From the NCBI RefSeq assembly GCF_020784725.1, contig NZ_JAJGTZ010000044.1, positions 62,001-126,000 on the forward strand: a DNA stretch of 64,000 nt, written 5' to 3'. Both the position numbers and the translations under genes were made by a program. Numbering within the stretch: the stretch's first letter is position 1; every line of letters starts with the position of its first letter. The notes below the pieces were generated by a model. It made no database searches. It was not told the DNA's origin and saw only the letters and a list, made by a program, of their open reading frames with translations. Source of the DNA: Limosilactobacillus reuteri (GTDB lineage Bacteria; Bacillota; Bacilli; Lactobacillales; Lactobacillaceae). Shown here piece after piece: positions 47,637-56,108 of this stretch.

Positions 47637-48020
47637 TTATTTTGTATCTTTTTCTACTTCTTCTTTTGTCTTAACGTCATTGATATGTAACTCAAACTTA
47701 ACTAAATTCAAGCCAGTCATTTTATTGATTGCATGCTGTACTTCAGAACAAACAGCCTTAAAAATTTCTGGAGCACTTTTGCCATATTCGATGGTAGCTT
47801 CCATTTTTAATGCGACTTGCTTTTCACCAACATCAGCATTAATTCCCTTTGTTGGATTGCTTCCGGAAGTTACTTTATCTGCTAATTCACTAAACATATT
47901 TCCATCAAGGGAAAGGATTCCAGGAACTTTGCTAGCGGTGATTCCGGCGATTTTCTCAATTACTTGATCATCGAATGTTAACTGCTCATCAATTGTTTTA
48001 TTATTTGTAGTGGTTGTCAT
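47637..48020 (-). CDS. asp23: Asp23/Gls24 family envelope stress protein
   Basis: A 127-residue alkaline-shock protein. QLTFDDQVIEKIAGITASKVPGIL and the later KMEATIEYGKSAPEIFKAV are family motifs, and the tail is acidic and Lys-rich. Asp23 is anchored to the membrane by AmaP and forms an abundant layer that helps cell-envelope homeostasis. It is the last gene of the amaP-DUF2273-asp23 operon, read from the minus strand, with TTGAATTAAGGAGGAATT-like spacing upstream. Confidence 0.94.
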   Translation of the reverse strand: MTTTTNNKTIDEQLTFDDQVIEKIAGITASKVPGILSLDGNMFSELADKVTSGSNPTKGINADVGEKQVALKMEATIEYGKSAPEIFKAVCSEVQHAINKMTGLNLVKFELHINDVKTKEEVEKDTK

Positions 48021-48037
48021 ATTAATTCCTCCTTGAA

Positions 48038-48229
48038 TTAGTTGGCAAATTTATCTAACATTTTTATCGCAAGTTTATTTAATGAATAGCCCTTTGCATC
48101 AAGAATATAGCCAATCCCACCCAAGATAGTGATAGCTAATAGAATGCCGATCATTGGGAAAAAGCCCCACATAATCCAACTGATACTGATAAGCAATCCT
48201 AATATAACGCCAATTGTAGCAAGTTTCAT
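48038..48229 (-). CDS. DUF2273 small membrane protein
   Basis: A 63-residue protein with two hydrophobic helices (LATIGVILGLLISISWIMWG and MIGILLAITILGGIGYILDA) and a basic tail. DUF2273 proteins are nearly always encoded between amaP and asp23, as here. Function is unknown but probably part of the same envelope complex. AAAGGAGGTACTCC precedes the start. Confidence 0.9.
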   Translation of the reverse strand: MKLATIGVILGLLISISWIMWGFFPMIGILLAITILGGIGYILDAKGYSLNKLAIKMLDKFAN

Positions 48230-48244
48230 GGAGTACCTCCTTTT

Positions 48245-48790
48245 TTAGACAATGTTAACTGATTCTCTGTTTGAGTAGGGACTTAGCTTAATGTGTAATT
48301 TATTAAGGTTAATGTCGAAGTCCCGCTTGAGGTTTTCTCTAATTGTCTGGAGTAGGACTGTATGAATTAGTTTTGGATTGGTTCTCTTAGAGAGCATTCC
48401 ATGAACGGTAACGTCTGCATTACGATTATTCCGGTGCATTTTAAGTTTAATCACTGGGTTATAAAGGTCAAATTTAGCAATTGAAGTAGTTAAGCTGTGT
48501 TCAACTGCATGCTGATCAATTTGAACTTTATTAGCACCATCTTTAGCAATTGTCATTTGTTTAGTTGTTGTTGGACGAAAAACAGCAATTACTATTACGG
48601 TTAAGGCAACAATGATTAAAAATACTGCAACGCCTGCTGAGAAACTTTGACCGATGGGGCTATGAAGCCAATCATTAATTGGAATCGTCCAAGTCTGGTC
48701 TCGATAAAACCATAACGATACGACAACGAGTCCAACAATTACCTGAAGCATCATTACAAATGAAACCCACCATTTTTTCCATGCGGCCAT
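48245..48790 (-). CDS. amaP: Alkaline shock response membrane anchor AmaP
   Basis: A 181-residue protein with two N-terminal membrane helices (about 8-27 and 50-72) and a cytoplasmic domain that anchors Asp23. The C-terminal part (DITVHGMLSKRTNP-type text reading ADVTVHGMLSKRTNP) is family-like. The ATG at 48790 has AAAGGA 10 bases upstream; a GTG at 48799 is too close. First gene of the three-gene operon. Confidence 0.9.
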   Translation of the reverse strand: MAAWKKWWVSFVMMLQVIVGLVVVSLWFYRDQTWTIPINDWLHSPIGQSFSAGVAVFLIIVALTVIVIAVFRPTTTKQMTIAKDGANKVQIDQHAVEHSLTTSIAKFDLYNPVIKLKMHRNNRNADVTVHGMLSKRTNPKLIHTVLLQTIRENLKRDFDINLNKLHIKLSPYSNRESVNIV

Positions 48791-48919
48791 TAGTACCACT
48801 TCCTTTCTATAAATGTTTTTTTACCACGAATTAATCATAACATGGATGGAAGCGATTTATATTGATTCGAGAAATACTAAAGGTAATATTAAGAACCTAT
48901 TAACAGAATAGTCATAATT

Positions 48920-48965
48920 AAAAAATCGATCTTACAATCACGTTCTGATGTAAGATCGATTTTTA
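48920..48965. terminator. Terminator after the downstream gluconokinase gene
   Basis: AAAAATCGATCTTACA and TGTAAGATCGATTTTT form a perfect 16-bp stem. It ends the minus-strand gluconokinase transcript and also works in the other direction. No gene is seen between it and amaP. Confidence 0.95.
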
Positions 48966-48970
48966 ATTCT

Positions 48971-50500
48971 TTAATTGTTTTGTCGTTCTTGCAGTTTAGC
49001 GATTTCAGAATAAGCCGGAGCAAGCATATCTTCAATTTGTTGGAAGAGCGGAGTATAGCGTTGATATACTTTTACTGCGGCTGGATCTGGCTGGTAAGAA
49101 CTAACCTTGCCAATGAACTTTTGTGGTGTATCAAGGCTAGTGATCATTCCCAAACTTTGCATGGCCATAACTACTGAACCAAGGCAGCCAGATTCAAATG
49201 AGTCAGGAACGTTAACCGGACAGTTTAAGATATCAGCAAGCATTTGGCGCCATACTTTTGAACGAGCAAAGCCACCTGTTGCAGTAACGCTCGCTGGTTC
49301 ACCGACTAACGCTCGGACTGCTTGGAAGACGGTTGCAATGTTCATACTAATTCCTTCCATGACTGCTCGTAGCATATCAGCCCGTGTATGGATATGAGAA
49401 AGGCCAAAGAAACTACCACGCGCTTTAGCATTCCACAATGGGGCCCGTTCACCGCCGAGAAAGGGATGAAAGAGGAGACCATGTGCGCCTGCTGGTACTC
49501 CTTCAATAACGTGATTTGCTAAAGTATAAGGATCCACCTGTTCGTTTTTAACTGCGCTACTATCGACAAGGTGTTTTACTGCCCATTCATAGACATCGCC
49601 ACCATTATTAAGCGGGCCACCAACGACCCACAATCCTTTATTAATAGCATAGCAGAAGAGGCGGCGTTCTGGATCAATAACAGGGTGATCAGTTACGACT
49701 CGTACAGCTGCGGAAGTACCGATTGTAATTGCTACTGTATTTTGCTTGGTTGCACCAACACCAATATTTGAAAGGGCACCATCGTAAGCGCCATAGATAA
49801 ATGGCGTATTAGCGGGTACTCCTAGTTTTTCTTGGGCTTTAGGCACTAAACCAATTGCTTGAGTTGTTCCATCGACAATTTCAGGCAGTTGATCATTGGT
49901 TATCCCTGCAACCCGAAGTGCCTGGTCATCCCAATCACAAGTTTTAAGGTTCATCAAGCCGGTTGAGGAAGCGATTGACATATCAACCTTAAATTCATTA
50001 AATAACCGGTAGAAAAGGTAAGCCTTAATATCAGCAAAATATGCTGTACGGCTAAATAAATCTGGTTCGTCTTCCCTTAACCAAAGGAGCTTTGTCAATG
50101 TTGACATGGGGTGAACAGGAACCCCCGTCTTCATGTACAATTGTTGGCCTTCAGTCATCATCTTGAGGTTATCTGCTGCGCGCTGAGCTCGACTATCTGC
50201 CCAGGTAATTAACCGTGAAAGGGGCTTTTTATCTTTATCTAATAAGAGGAGACTTTGGTTTGCGCTTGAAATTGAGACTGCCAGTAGTTTACCTGTACTG
50301 AAATCAACCGCTGCTGCAACATCATGGATAGCTCGTTCAGCAGCATTGATTACTTCTTCTGGCTCTTGTTCTGCCATTCCTGCCGCATTACGGTGTAACT
50401 CGTAGCCATAATTAGCTTGTGTGATCACCTGCGCATCTTGATTATATAAAACGGCTTTTGTGCTAGAGGTTCCAACGTCAACACCAATTAAGTAGTTCAT
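48971..50500 (-). CDS. gntK: Gluconokinase (FGGY family), copy 1
   Basis: A 509-residue FGGY carbohydrate kinase that phosphorylates gluconate to 6-phosphogluconate for the phosphoketolase pathway. IGVDVGTSSTKAVLY (phosphate 1), YGAYDGALSNIGVG with catalytic-type Asp, ITIGTSAAVRVV (phosphate 2) and TATGGFARSKVW (adenosine site) are visible. It is about two-thirds identical by eye to copy 2 at 53011-54543. It lies 51 bases after the LacI-type regulator on the same strand. Confidence 0.92.
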   Translation of the reverse strand: MNYLIGVDVGTSSTKAVLYNQDAQVITQANYGYELHRNAAGMAEQEPEEVINAAERAIHDVAAAVDFSTGKLLAVSISSANQSLLLLDKDKKPLSRLITWADSRAQRAADNLKMMTEGQQLYMKTGVPVHPMSTLTKLLWLREDEPDLFSRTAYFADIKAYLFYRLFNEFKVDMSIASSTGLMNLKTCDWDDQALRVAGITNDQLPEIVDGTTQAIGLVPKAQEKLGVPANTPFIYGAYDGALSNIGVGATKQNTVAITIGTSAAVRVVTDHPVIDPERRLFCYAINKGLWVVGGPLNNGGDVYEWAVKHLVDSSAVKNEQVDPYTLANHVIEGVPAGAHGLLFHPFLGGERAPLWNAKARGSFFGLSHIHTRADMLRAVMEGISMNIATVFQAVRALVGEPASVTATGGFARSKVWRQMLADILNCPVNVPDSFESGCLGSVVMAMQSLGMITSLDTPQKFIGKVSSYQPDPAAVKVYQRYTPLFQQIEDMLAPAYSEIAKLQERQNN

Positions 50501-50551
50501 TTATTGTTCTCCTTTAAAAACTCAATTTAATTCTCTTTGTAATATTATATG

Positions 50552-51568
50552 CTAAAGTGACTGGCGTGCAATGGTTTCAACTGGTAAAAGGGTAGTGGAA
50601 CTGATTGTACTTTGCTGGTTAATTTGCGTTAAAAGCTTATTAGCTGCTAAATTGCCCATTAACTCCATATCTTGCTTCAACAGAAAAATTCCATTAGCGA
50701 CATACTGCGACCATTCCCAGTCATCAAAGCTAACTAAGCCAAGATCATCAGGGAAAGAAAGGTTTAGTTCTTTAAAAATTGCTAAAAGGTCAAATAAAAT
50801 GGGGCCCATTAATGAAACGACAGCAGTTTTGCCTTTGAGCTCATTTAACTGTTGCAGAAACGTTTTAGCAAGCCATTGGCGATCATGTCCACGGGTTTCA
50901 ATATTGTGATAGCTTAGCCCATTATCAGCAGCAGCAACCTTTAAACCAGCAATTCGGGGAATTTGACCAGATGCTTCTGCAAAGTGGGCACTCACAGTTA
51001 AAATATTCTGATATCCGTTTTGATACAGGGTCTTACCGAGGTTATAACAAGCATCGCGATTAGCAGAAGTTACCTTACCAACTGTAGAAGGCTGGTCATC
51101 AACTTCACGGTCAACGATCACTAGGGGAATGTCGTTATGAATAGCAGGAGCAAATTGATTAAAGTGGCGGGAATTAGGTTGGACAATAATTCCGTCAACT
51201 CGTTGCTGGTATAGCCGCTGAAGAGCACGACTTTCATTTTCCTGCGAGTTGTTTGTATTCATGAGGAGGATATCATAGCCTGCCTGTTGCAAAATATCAT
51301 CAATCCCTTTGGCGAGTAAAGATGAAAATGGGTTAGAAATATCTCCAACGAGGATTCCAACAACGTGACTATGAGTTTGGCGAAGCTGTCGTGCAGAAGC
51401 GGTTGGAACAAAGTGAAGGTCTTTAATTGCTTTTTCCACTCGTTTCCGCGTTGCTGGGCGCATTTTATCATAACGACCATTAATAATACGCGAAACGGTA
51501 GTCGCTGAAACACCAGCTGCTTTAGCAACGTCAGCGATAGTAGTATGTTGCGTCATTTGTTTATTCAT
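50552..51568 (-). CDS. LacI-family regulator of the gluconate locus
   Basis: A 338-residue repressor with an N-terminal LacI helix-turn-helix (TIADVAKAAGVSATTVSRIING) and hinge (ASARQLRQ), then a periplasmic-binding-like sensor domain. The ligand is probably gluconate or its phosphate, by location between permease and kinase genes. The start is uncertain: ATGs at 51571, 51568 and 51556 are in frame, and AAGGA at 51571-51575 is too close to the first two. Confidence 0.88.
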   Translation of the reverse strand: MNKQMTQHTTIADVAKAAGVSATTVSRIINGRYDKMRPATRKRVEKAIKDLHFVPTASARQLRQTHSHVVGILVGDISNPFSSLLAKGIDDILQQAGYDILLMNTNNSQENESRALQRLYQQRVDGIIVQPNSRHFNQFAPAIHNDIPLVIVDREVDDQPSTVGKVTSANRDACYNLGKTLYQNGYQNILTVSAHFAEASGQIPRIAGLKVAAADNGLSYHNIETRGHDRQWLAKTFLQQLNELKGKTAVVSLMGPILFDLLAIFKELNLSFPDDLGLVSFDDWEWSQYVANGIFLLKQDMELMGNLAANKLLTQINQQSTISSTTLLPVETIARQSL

Positions 51569-51609
51569 CATCCTTAATAGTTCTACTATTATTAAGAATA
51601 CCAAACCAT

Positions 51610-51648
51610 ATAAAAAGCGTCACTAGCTAATTCACTAGGACGCTTAAA
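51610..51648 (-). terminator. Terminator after the gluconate permease gene
   Basis: On the minus strand AAGCGTCCTAG pairs with CTAG-T-GACGCTT (one bulge), followed by TTT. It separates the kinase-permease operon from the regulator gene. Confidence 0.8.
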
Positions 51649-51653
51649 TTGAC

Positions 51654-52997
51654 TTAGATAAATAATGAAATAGCGTAGGCGGCTCCCAACCCAGCGAGGG
51701 CTAAAACGGAAGTAAGCGTTGTCCACGAAAGTAAAGTTTCTTTTAATGAAAGGCCAAAGTATTCTTTGATCATCCAGAAACCTGCATCATTAACGTGTCC
51801 ACAAAATACAGAACCGGCACCGATGGAAAGAACCATTAATGTTGCCATAATTGAGTTACCACCAAATTGGTGAGCCATTGGAACTACAAGTCCGGCAGCC
51901 GTCATCGCAGCAACCGTTGATGATCCGAGTGACATCCGTAATAAAGCAGTGATTAACCAAGCAGCGAGAATTGGTGAAATATTGGTTTGAGCGAATAAAC
52001 CAGAAATATATTTTGAAATTCCACCATCAACAAGAACTTGCTTGAAGGCACCACCACCACCGATGATCAAAAGCATTACAGAAATTTGCTTGATTGAGTC
52101 GGCAAGGGCAGTTGATATTTCTTCCATTTTTTTGTTTCGTTGTAGTCCCATCGTAAAGATTGCAAAAATTAATGAAAGAAGCATTGCAAGGTCAGGAGCA
52201 CCAATAAATTGAATGAATTCATTAACTGGATTGTTTTTAGGGAAAATAAATGAACAAATAGTAGCGAAGGCAATTAAGATAACTGGCATCATTGCAGTTA
52301 AGACAGAGATACCGAATTTCGGCGTTTCTTCGAGCTTGAATTCTTTATATTCGCCAAGAACTGAAATATCAATATTTTTACGGTAAACACGTGGATAAAC
52401 TTTTTGTAATACCCAATTATAAACTGGACCAGCGATAATGATTGTTGGAATTGCAGCTAAAATACCAAGCAATAATACATGGCCAAGATTAGCTCCCAGA
52501 ATGTCGGTGATAGCAGTTGGGGCGGGGTGTGGTGGTAAGAAAGCGTGGGTAACATTTAAGGTTGCTGCCATTGGAATTCCGAGGTACATCAATGGCATAT
52601 CAAGTTCGCGGGCAATGATGAAGATAATTGGTAAAACAACGACAAGCCCAACTTCAAAGAATAATGCTAACCCAATGATAAAGGAAGCAAGGATAACAGC
52701 AACTTGAATCCAGCGCCGACCAAACTTATTAATCAATGTTGTCGCAATTCGATATCCACCACCGGCATCAGAAACTAATTTACCAAGCATTGATCCGAAA
52801 CCGAAGATGATGGCTAAGTGTCCCAGTTGGCCGCCAATCCCAGTTTCAATTGTCTGCGGAATTTTTGTAAGTGGAAGGCCGAGTAACAAGCCGACGATGA
52901 ATGAAGTGATTACTAAACCAACGAAAGTGTTCATCTTTAGTTTAACAATCATGAAAATTAAGATAATAACCCCGATTAAAACAATAAGTAAAGGCAT
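51654..52997 (-). CDS. gntP: Gluconate permease (GntP family)
   Basis: A 447-residue membrane transporter with about 12 hydrophobic helices, a gluconate:H+ symporter. Family text includes GLPLTKIPQTIETGIGGQLGHLAIIFGFGSMLG (part shown in pieces), HAFLPPHPAPTAI and SVFCGHVNDAGFWMIKEYF. The start at 52997 has AGGGGG about 10 bases upstream. It follows the second kinase by 13 bases. Confidence 0.94.
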   Translation of the reverse strand: MPLLIVLIGVIILIFMIVKLKMNTFVGLVITSFIVGLLLGLPLTKIPQTIETGIGGQLGHLAIIFGFGSMLGKLVSDAGGGYRIATTLINKFGRRWIQVAVILASFIIGLALFFEVGLVVVLPIIFIIARELDMPLMYLGIPMAATLNVTHAFLPPHPAPTAITDILGANLGHVLLLGILAAIPTIIIAGPVYNWVLQKVYPRVYRKNIDISVLGEYKEFKLEETPKFGISVLTAMMPVILIAFATICSFIFPKNNPVNEFIQFIGAPDLAMLLSLIFAIFTMGLQRNKKMEEISTALADSIKQISVMLLIIGGGGAFKQVLVDGGISKYISGLFAQTNISPILAAWLITALLRMSLGSSTVAAMTAAGLVVPMAHQFGGNSIMATLMVLSIGAGSVFCGHVNDAGFWMIKEYFGLSLKETLLSWTTLTSVLALAGLGAAYAISLFI

Positions 52998-53010
52998 AAT
53001 AATTAACCCC

Positions 53011-54543
53011 CTAATGAGTAGTAGATTGTTGTTGTAATTTAGCAATGGTCGAATAGGCTGGTGTTAATAATCCCTCGACCTGTTTAAAGAGTGGTAAATA
53101 ATTTTGATATACATTAACCGCTGCTTGATTTGGTTGATAAGAACTGATATCACCAACTAGTGTTTTAATGATTTCGTAGTTTTCAATCATTCCTAAACTC
53201 TTCATTGCCATGGTGATTGCTCCGAGACAACCAGATTCAAATGAGTTTGGGATATTAACTGGACAGTTTAAGACATCTGCTAACATTTGCCGCCAAACTT
53301 CGGCCCGCGCAAAACCGCCAGTTGCAGTTACGCTTGCGGGATTACCAACAAGGTCGCGAACAGCTTGGAAAACAGTTGCAATATTCATACAAATTCCCTC
53401 CATTACTGAGCGCAGCATATCAGCACGGGTGTGAATATGGGAAAGGCCAAAGAAACTACCACGCGCGTTAGCATCCCATAATGGAGCCCGTTCACCGCCA
53501 AGGAAGGGGTGGAAAAGCAAGCCGTGAGCTCCCGCGGGAACACCTGCAATTACCTGATTGGCAAGAGTGTATGGATCAATGTTTTCATTTTTAACTGCAC
53601 TAGCATCAACTAGGTGCTCAACGGCCCACTGATAGACATCGCCACCATTATTAAGCGGACCACCGACTACCCATAATCCTTTGTCAACGGCGTAACAGAA
53701 GAGTCGTTGCTGAGGATCGATCACTGGATGGTCAGTTACCACCCGAACACCAGCTGAAGTCCCAATCGTAATGGCGACAGTATTTTGTTTAATTGCTCCC
53801 ACACCTAAATTAGATAAAGCACCGTCAAAGGCACCATAAACAAATGGTGTGTTAGCGGGGATGCCCATTTTTTCTTGGGCCGCTGCTGTTAGGCCATGTG
53901 CCTGAGTTGTTCCGTTTACGATTTCTGGTAATTGAGAACGGTTGACATTAGCGAGTTCTAATGCTTGATCATCCCAGTCACATGTATTGACATTCATCAT
54001 TCCGGTACAGGAAGCAATGGAGACATCAACTTTAAACGTATTGAAAAATTGGTGGAAGAGATAGGATTTGATATCGCCAAAATATGCCGTTTGAGCAACT
54101 TTATCTGCCTGCGTCTTATTGAGCCACATAATCTTGGTCAATGGGGACATAGGGTGAATAGGTGTACCTGTTTTAGCATAAATTTGCTGACCGGCAGGAC
54201 TATTCTTTAATTCGTTTGCAACAACTCGCGCACGTGTATCGGCCCAAGTGATTACTCGTGAAAGAGGATTAAAATTCTTGTCGAGCATAATCACACTTTG
54301 GTTAGCGCTAGAAAATGATACCGCTAACAATTTTCCGTTTGTTAAATCTGCTTTTTGTGCTGCATCATGAATAACTTTTTCGACTGCTTCGACAATTGCA
54401 GTTGGGTTTTGTTCAGCCATTCCACTAGCATCGCGGTAAAGGGAATAACCTTGGCTAAATTGATCTAACACAGTTGCATTTTGGTCATATAGAACTGCCT
54501 TTGTAGAAGTAGTTCCAACATCAACACCGATAAAATAATTCAT
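53011..54543 (-). CDS. gntK: Gluconokinase (FGGY family), copy 2
   Basis: A 510-residue FGGY kinase with the same motif set as copy 1: IGVDVGTTSTKAVLY, YGAFDGALSNLGVG, ITIGTSAGVRVV, TATGGFARAEVW. It is the first gene of the operon with gntP, 13 bases downstream. The promoter carries a perfect cre site. The two kinases suggest duplication; whether both act on gluconate is not known. Confidence 0.93.
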   Translation of the reverse strand: MNYFIGVDVGTTSTKAVLYDQNATVLDQFSQGYSLYRDASGMAEQNPTAIVEAVEKVIHDAAQKADLTNGKLLAVSFSSANQSVIMLDKNFNPLSRVITWADTRARVVANELKNSPAGQQIYAKTGTPIHPMSPLTKIMWLNKTQADKVAQTAYFGDIKSYLFHQFFNTFKVDVSIASCTGMMNVNTCDWDDQALELANVNRSQLPEIVNGTTQAHGLTAAAQEKMGIPANTPFVYGAFDGALSNLGVGAIKQNTVAITIGTSAGVRVVTDHPVIDPQQRLFCYAVDKGLWVVGGPLNNGGDVYQWAVEHLVDASAVKNENIDPYTLANQVIAGVPAGAHGLLFHPFLGGERAPLWDANARGSFFGLSHIHTRADMLRSVMEGICMNIATVFQAVRDLVGNPASVTATGGFARAEVWRQMLADVLNCPVNIPNSFESGCLGAITMAMKSLGMIENYEIIKTLVGDISSYQPNQAAVNVYQNYLPLFKQVEGLLTPAYSTIAKLQQQSTTH

Positions 54544-54568
54544 TGTAGTAATTCTCCCTTTATTTATT

Positions 54569-54582
54569 TGAAAACGCTTTAG
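54569..54582. promoter_or_regulatory. Second cre-like or LacI-type operator upstream of gntK
   Basis: TGAAAACGCTTTAG matches 12 of 14 of the cre consensus TGWAANCGNTNWCA and has the CG centre of LacI-family operators. It lies about 12-25 bases downstream of the predicted transcription start, where a bound repressor could block elongation. It may instead be the operator of the local LacI-type regulator. Confidence 0.5.
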
Positions 54583-54600
54583 TTTATCGTTACACCTAAT

Positions 54601-54629
54601 AATATAATATTCGATGTAAGCGATGTCAA
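54601..54629 (-). promoter_or_regulatory. Promoter of the gntK-gntP operon
   Basis: Read on the minus strand: TTGACA (54629-54624), 17 bases, TATATT (54606-54601). The expected start is near 54594. Confidence 0.8.
54615..54628. promoter_or_regulatory. Perfect cre site overlapping the gntK promoter
   Basis: TGTAAGCGATGTCA matches all 14 positions of TGWAANCGNTNWCA. It covers the -35 and part of the spacer, so CcpA binding would exclude RNA polymerase (carbon catabolite repression). Confidence 0.8.
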
Positions 54630-54770
54630 TGATTTATTTAATATTAGTTTATCGATTTCCTAAATTAAAAAAATAAAAAGTAATTGCATAGGAATCTCCA
54701 GGTATGATACTATTAATTGCTTAATTTGTTATGGTTTAGCTGTAACCAACGATTTTAAGGAGGGATTACA

Positions 54771-55304
54771 ATGAAAATCCGGAAAGCAACAATGGCAGAT
54801 TTAGATGTAGTAGTAGATATTTTACGTGATGGACGTAACCAGTTAGCTGAGCGGGGCGTTGATCAATGGCAGGGGGATTATCCGAACGTTACCCATGTGA
54901 AAGAAGATATTGAGAATGGTTATGCTTATCTCGTTAAAGCAGATGATGGACAAACAGTTGGCACGTTAGCAATTGTTGAAGCTCCGGATCATTTTTATGA
55001 TAAGCTTAACGGGGAGTGGCTAATTAATACTGAAAATTATGTTGTAATCCACCGCGTAGCTATTCATTCACAACATGCAGGAAAAGGATATGCATCTAAA
55101 TTATTTTTGAGTTTGATTGAGTATTTGGAGACCGAGCGTCCAGAAATCAAATCAATTCGTTTAAGTACAAATGAAAATAATATGGCAATGCAACGAATCG
55201 CAACTAAGAGCGGCTTTAAAAAAGTGGGAACCCTCCATGGCGCTTTTCGTCCAAGTGAGTTGTCTTATGTTTATGAACTATTAACAAAAGTGCGTGTAGT
55301 ATAA
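54771..55304 (+). CDS. GNAT-family N-acetyltransferase
   Basis: A 177-residue acetyltransferase. MKIRKATMADLDVVVDILR is a typical GNAT start; VVIHRVAIHSQHAGKGYASKLFLSL contains the acetyl-CoA pyrophosphate loop; MQRIATKSGFKKVGTLHG is the usual C-terminal strand-helix. Substrate unknown. AAGGAGGGATT ribosome site; TATGAT at 54703-54708 is a possible -10 box. Single gene with its own terminator. Confidence 0.88.
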   Translation: MKIRKATMADLDVVVDILRDGRNQLAERGVDQWQGDYPNVTHVKEDIENGYAYLVKADDGQTVGTLAIVEAPDHFYDKLNGEWLINTENYVVIHRVAIHSQHAGKGYASKLFLSLIEYLETERPEIKSIRLSTNENNMAMQRIATKSGFKKVGTLHGAFRPSELSYVYELLTKVRVV

Positions 55305-55346
55305 AAAAGAGGAAGGCGTTGATCTTGTAACACCTTCCTCTTTTTT
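55303..55346. terminator. Bidirectional terminator after the acetyltransferase gene
   Basis: AAAAAAGAGGAAGGCGTT pairs with AACACCTTCCTCTTTTTT with one mismatch. It serves both the plus-strand acetyltransferase and the minus-strand membrane gene. Confidence 0.93.
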
Positions 55347-55347
55347 A

Positions 55348-55659
55348 TTATTTTTCATTGATTTTCTTAGCATATTCGCGAGCATTGTAAAGTTCGTAGA
55401 CCACCCATGTTTCAATAAGGGTAATAACACAGATGAGAATAGCGGTATACATGTCTGGTAAAACGAACAGTAGAAGTAAGAAGATCCATGAAATCCATGA
55501 CCATTGAGTTTCAATTGTGACGATTCGCTGAACTCGTTTAGTAGGTTCAATACGACCCGATTGATTAAAAATAGTTCGAATTTGGTAAAAATAACGAACT
55601 TCAAAAATACTTTCGATAATAAAAATTGCTGTTAAGATGATTAATAAAATGTTCATCAT
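55348..55659 (-). CDS. Small membrane protein, unknown
   Basis: A 103-residue protein with one helix at the N terminus (NILLIILTAIFIIESIFEV), a basic central loop, and two helices (WISWIFLLLLFVLP and AILICVITLIETWVVYEL). No family recognised. The start at 55659 (MMN) has AAGGAGC 9 bases upstream; the longer in-frame version lacks a ribosome site. Confidence 0.65.
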   Translation of the reverse strand: MMNILLIILTAIFIIESIFEVRYFYQIRTIFNQSGRIEPTKRVQRIVTIETQWSWISWIFLLLLFVLPDMYTAILICVITLIETWVVYELYNAREYAKKINEK

Positions 55660-55732
55660 AAATAAGAGCTCCTTATCTTTCAATTTATCTCTAATTTTAG
55701 AACTCTTGGGTAAGAGAAGCAATTTAGAAAGT

Positions 55733-55777
55733 AAAAAATGGGTTCCCATCAAGGATTAAATGATAGGAACCCATTTT
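55733..55777 (-). terminator. Terminator after the 69-residue minus-strand gene
   Basis: AAAAAATGGGTTCC and GGAACCCATTTTT flank a 19-base loop; perfect stem of 12-13 bp. Confidence 0.9.
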
Positions 55778-55798
55778 TATTTTACATATCTCAAGAAA

Positions 55799-56008
55799 TT
55801 AAACGTTCATCGTCTTACCATATTCATTATTAATGGTATCGACAACTTCTTTGGCATGCATATCATCTTCAACAACTGTTTCGCCATCACGAAGAGTGTA
55901 CTTTACACTTTCATCTAAGTTATCAAAGTCTACATCATTACCATTTGCATCTACAAAATTGAACTTCGAGTCTTGGAAGTTCTTAAGAGCATCTGCATTA
56001 ATTTCCAT
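55799..56008 (-). CDS. Acidic small protein, unknown
   Basis: A 69-residue soluble protein, strongly acidic (DANGNDVDFDNLDES and ETVVEDDMHAKE), with no membrane segment or cysteine. The start at 56008 follows AAAGGAAG by 7 bases, and a perfect terminator follows, so it is a real transcription unit. I do not recognise the family. Confidence 0.65.
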   Translation of the reverse strand: MEINADALKNFQDSKFNFVDANGNDVDFDNLDESVKYTLRDGETVVEDDMHAKEVVDTINNEYGKTMNV

Positions 56009-56108
56009 GATTATGCTTCCTTTCGCCATTATAGTAACACTTAATTACGGAAAGTTACAGTAATAAGATGAAAGGTATAAGACGTTTAAGATCATTGACA
56101 CTTAATAA

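Noticed and set aside
47596-47967. 123-residue plus-strand frame opposite asp23
   Set aside because: Asp23 on the minus strand is well supported by family motifs and operon order; this frame is its shadow.
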